NCBI GenBank assembly: GCA_030692565.1 | Contig: JAUYAO010000007.1 | Location: 1-36,803, forward strand | Direction: 5' to 3' | Length of the DNA stretch: 36,803 nt | Source: Nitrospira sp. | GTDB taxonomy: Bacteria > Nitrospirota > Nitrospiria > Nitrospirales > Nitrospiraceae | Shown: piece after piece, positions 36,676 through 36,803 of the stretch | How the letters are laid out: each line of letters begins with the position of its first letter | Position numbering within the stretch: the stretch's first letter is position 1 | Notes under the pieces: model-generated | The model's input: the letters and a program-made list of their open reading frames with translations, nothing else | Databases searched by the model: none | What the model was told of the DNA's origin: nothing | Translations under genes and position numbers: made by a program

Positions 36676-36803
36676 ATGATAATGTCCGCTTTCACCACAG
36701 TAGAAATGTCCTCTTCGTTGCTAGACTGCCGGCTTTCAGACGGAGGGCTGGATGGTCGGAGAGGACAGGGTCATCATGAGTGTGAAGGAACTGAGACGAG
36801 TGC
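36676..36803 (+). mobile_element. Left end of an insertion sequence, cut by the window edge
   Basis: 45 nt after dprA the sequence changes character. Two copies of AATGTCC lie 24 nt apart (36681-36687 and 36705-36711), in the settings TGATAATGTCCGCTTTC and AGAAATGTCCTCTTCG. Tandem sites of this kind are typical of the ends of integrase-core insertion sequences. A reading frame resembling a transposase start follows. The exact left boundary is uncertain and the right end is beyond the window. Confidence 0.6.
36752..36803 (+). CDS. 5' end of a probable transposase, partial
   Basis: Only 17 codons are inside the window: MVGEDRVIMSVKELRRV, with a second possible ATG at 36776. The MSVKELRRV-type start recalls ISNCY/IS1202-like transposases, whose N-terminus is a helix-turn-helix. 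The call depends on this short string and on the tandem AATGTCC sites just upstream. The family cannot be fixed without the rest of the gene. Confidence 0.5.
   Translation, partial: MVGEDRVIMSVKELRRV

Overview
The window is a dense, GC-rich stretch of bacterial chromosome made mostly of housekeeping genes. Most genes read on the + strand in long, tightly spaced operons. Gene content and order (his genes around a small lipoprotein gene; dnaG-rpoD; ilvB-ilvN-ilvC-psd-pssA-leuA-leuB-asd; mreBCD-mrdA-rodA-rng) suggest a Nitrospira-like member of the Nitrospirota. The same biosynthetic order also occurs in some deltaproteobacteria. This assignment is an inference from recognised proteins, not from a database search.

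Layout. (1) 1-2400 is a small accessory patch: an Mrr-like PD-(D/E)XK nuclease gene, and a convergent hepT/mntA toxin-antitoxin pair on the minus strand. (2) 2524-6416 is a histidine operon (hisH, an unknown lipoprotein, hisA, hisF, hisI/E fusion) followed by a HIT protein. (3) 6540-11217 holds dnaG and rpoD, a CAT-anticodon tRNA with its own strong promoter, and a coiled-coil/zinc-ribbon protein. (4) 11214-13347 holds a short RNase HIII on the minus strand, an M48 lipoprotein protease and the RNase P RNA gene. (5) 13573-24221 is the branched-chain amino-acid and phospholipid block: ilvB, ilvN, ilvC, psd, pssA, a leucine T-box leader, leuA, a cupin, leuB, an NHL propeller protein and asd. (6) 24221-26703 holds a DUF2905 membrane protein, a SpoIID-like protein and queA. 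(7) 26750-28200 holds a minus-strand SurA-N-type membrane-anchored protein and an RDD membrane protein. (8) 28262-35393 is the rod-shape cluster mreB, mreC, mreD, mrdA, rodA, then rng. (9) 35513-36631 is dprA. (10) From about 36676 an insertion sequence appears to begin and runs off the right edge.

The most striking signal is the leader of leuA (18421-18668). It has a complete leucine-type T-box: stem I with an AGTA loop-E motif opposite a CTC specifier, a canonical T-box sequence with TGGT bulge, a perfect antiterminator and a competing terminator. Directly after the terminator, and before the leuA ribosome-binding site, lies a roughly 167-nt palindromic repeat-like element with 22-nt imperfect terminal inverted repeats. 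leuA is therefore probably controlled by uncharged tRNA-Leu, while ilvBNC-psd-pssA upstream appear to be driven from a separate promoter at 13414-13442.

No CRISPR array, prophage or large secondary-metabolite system is visible. The accessory elements are the nuclease, the HepT/MntA pair, the palindromic element and the right-edge insertion sequence.
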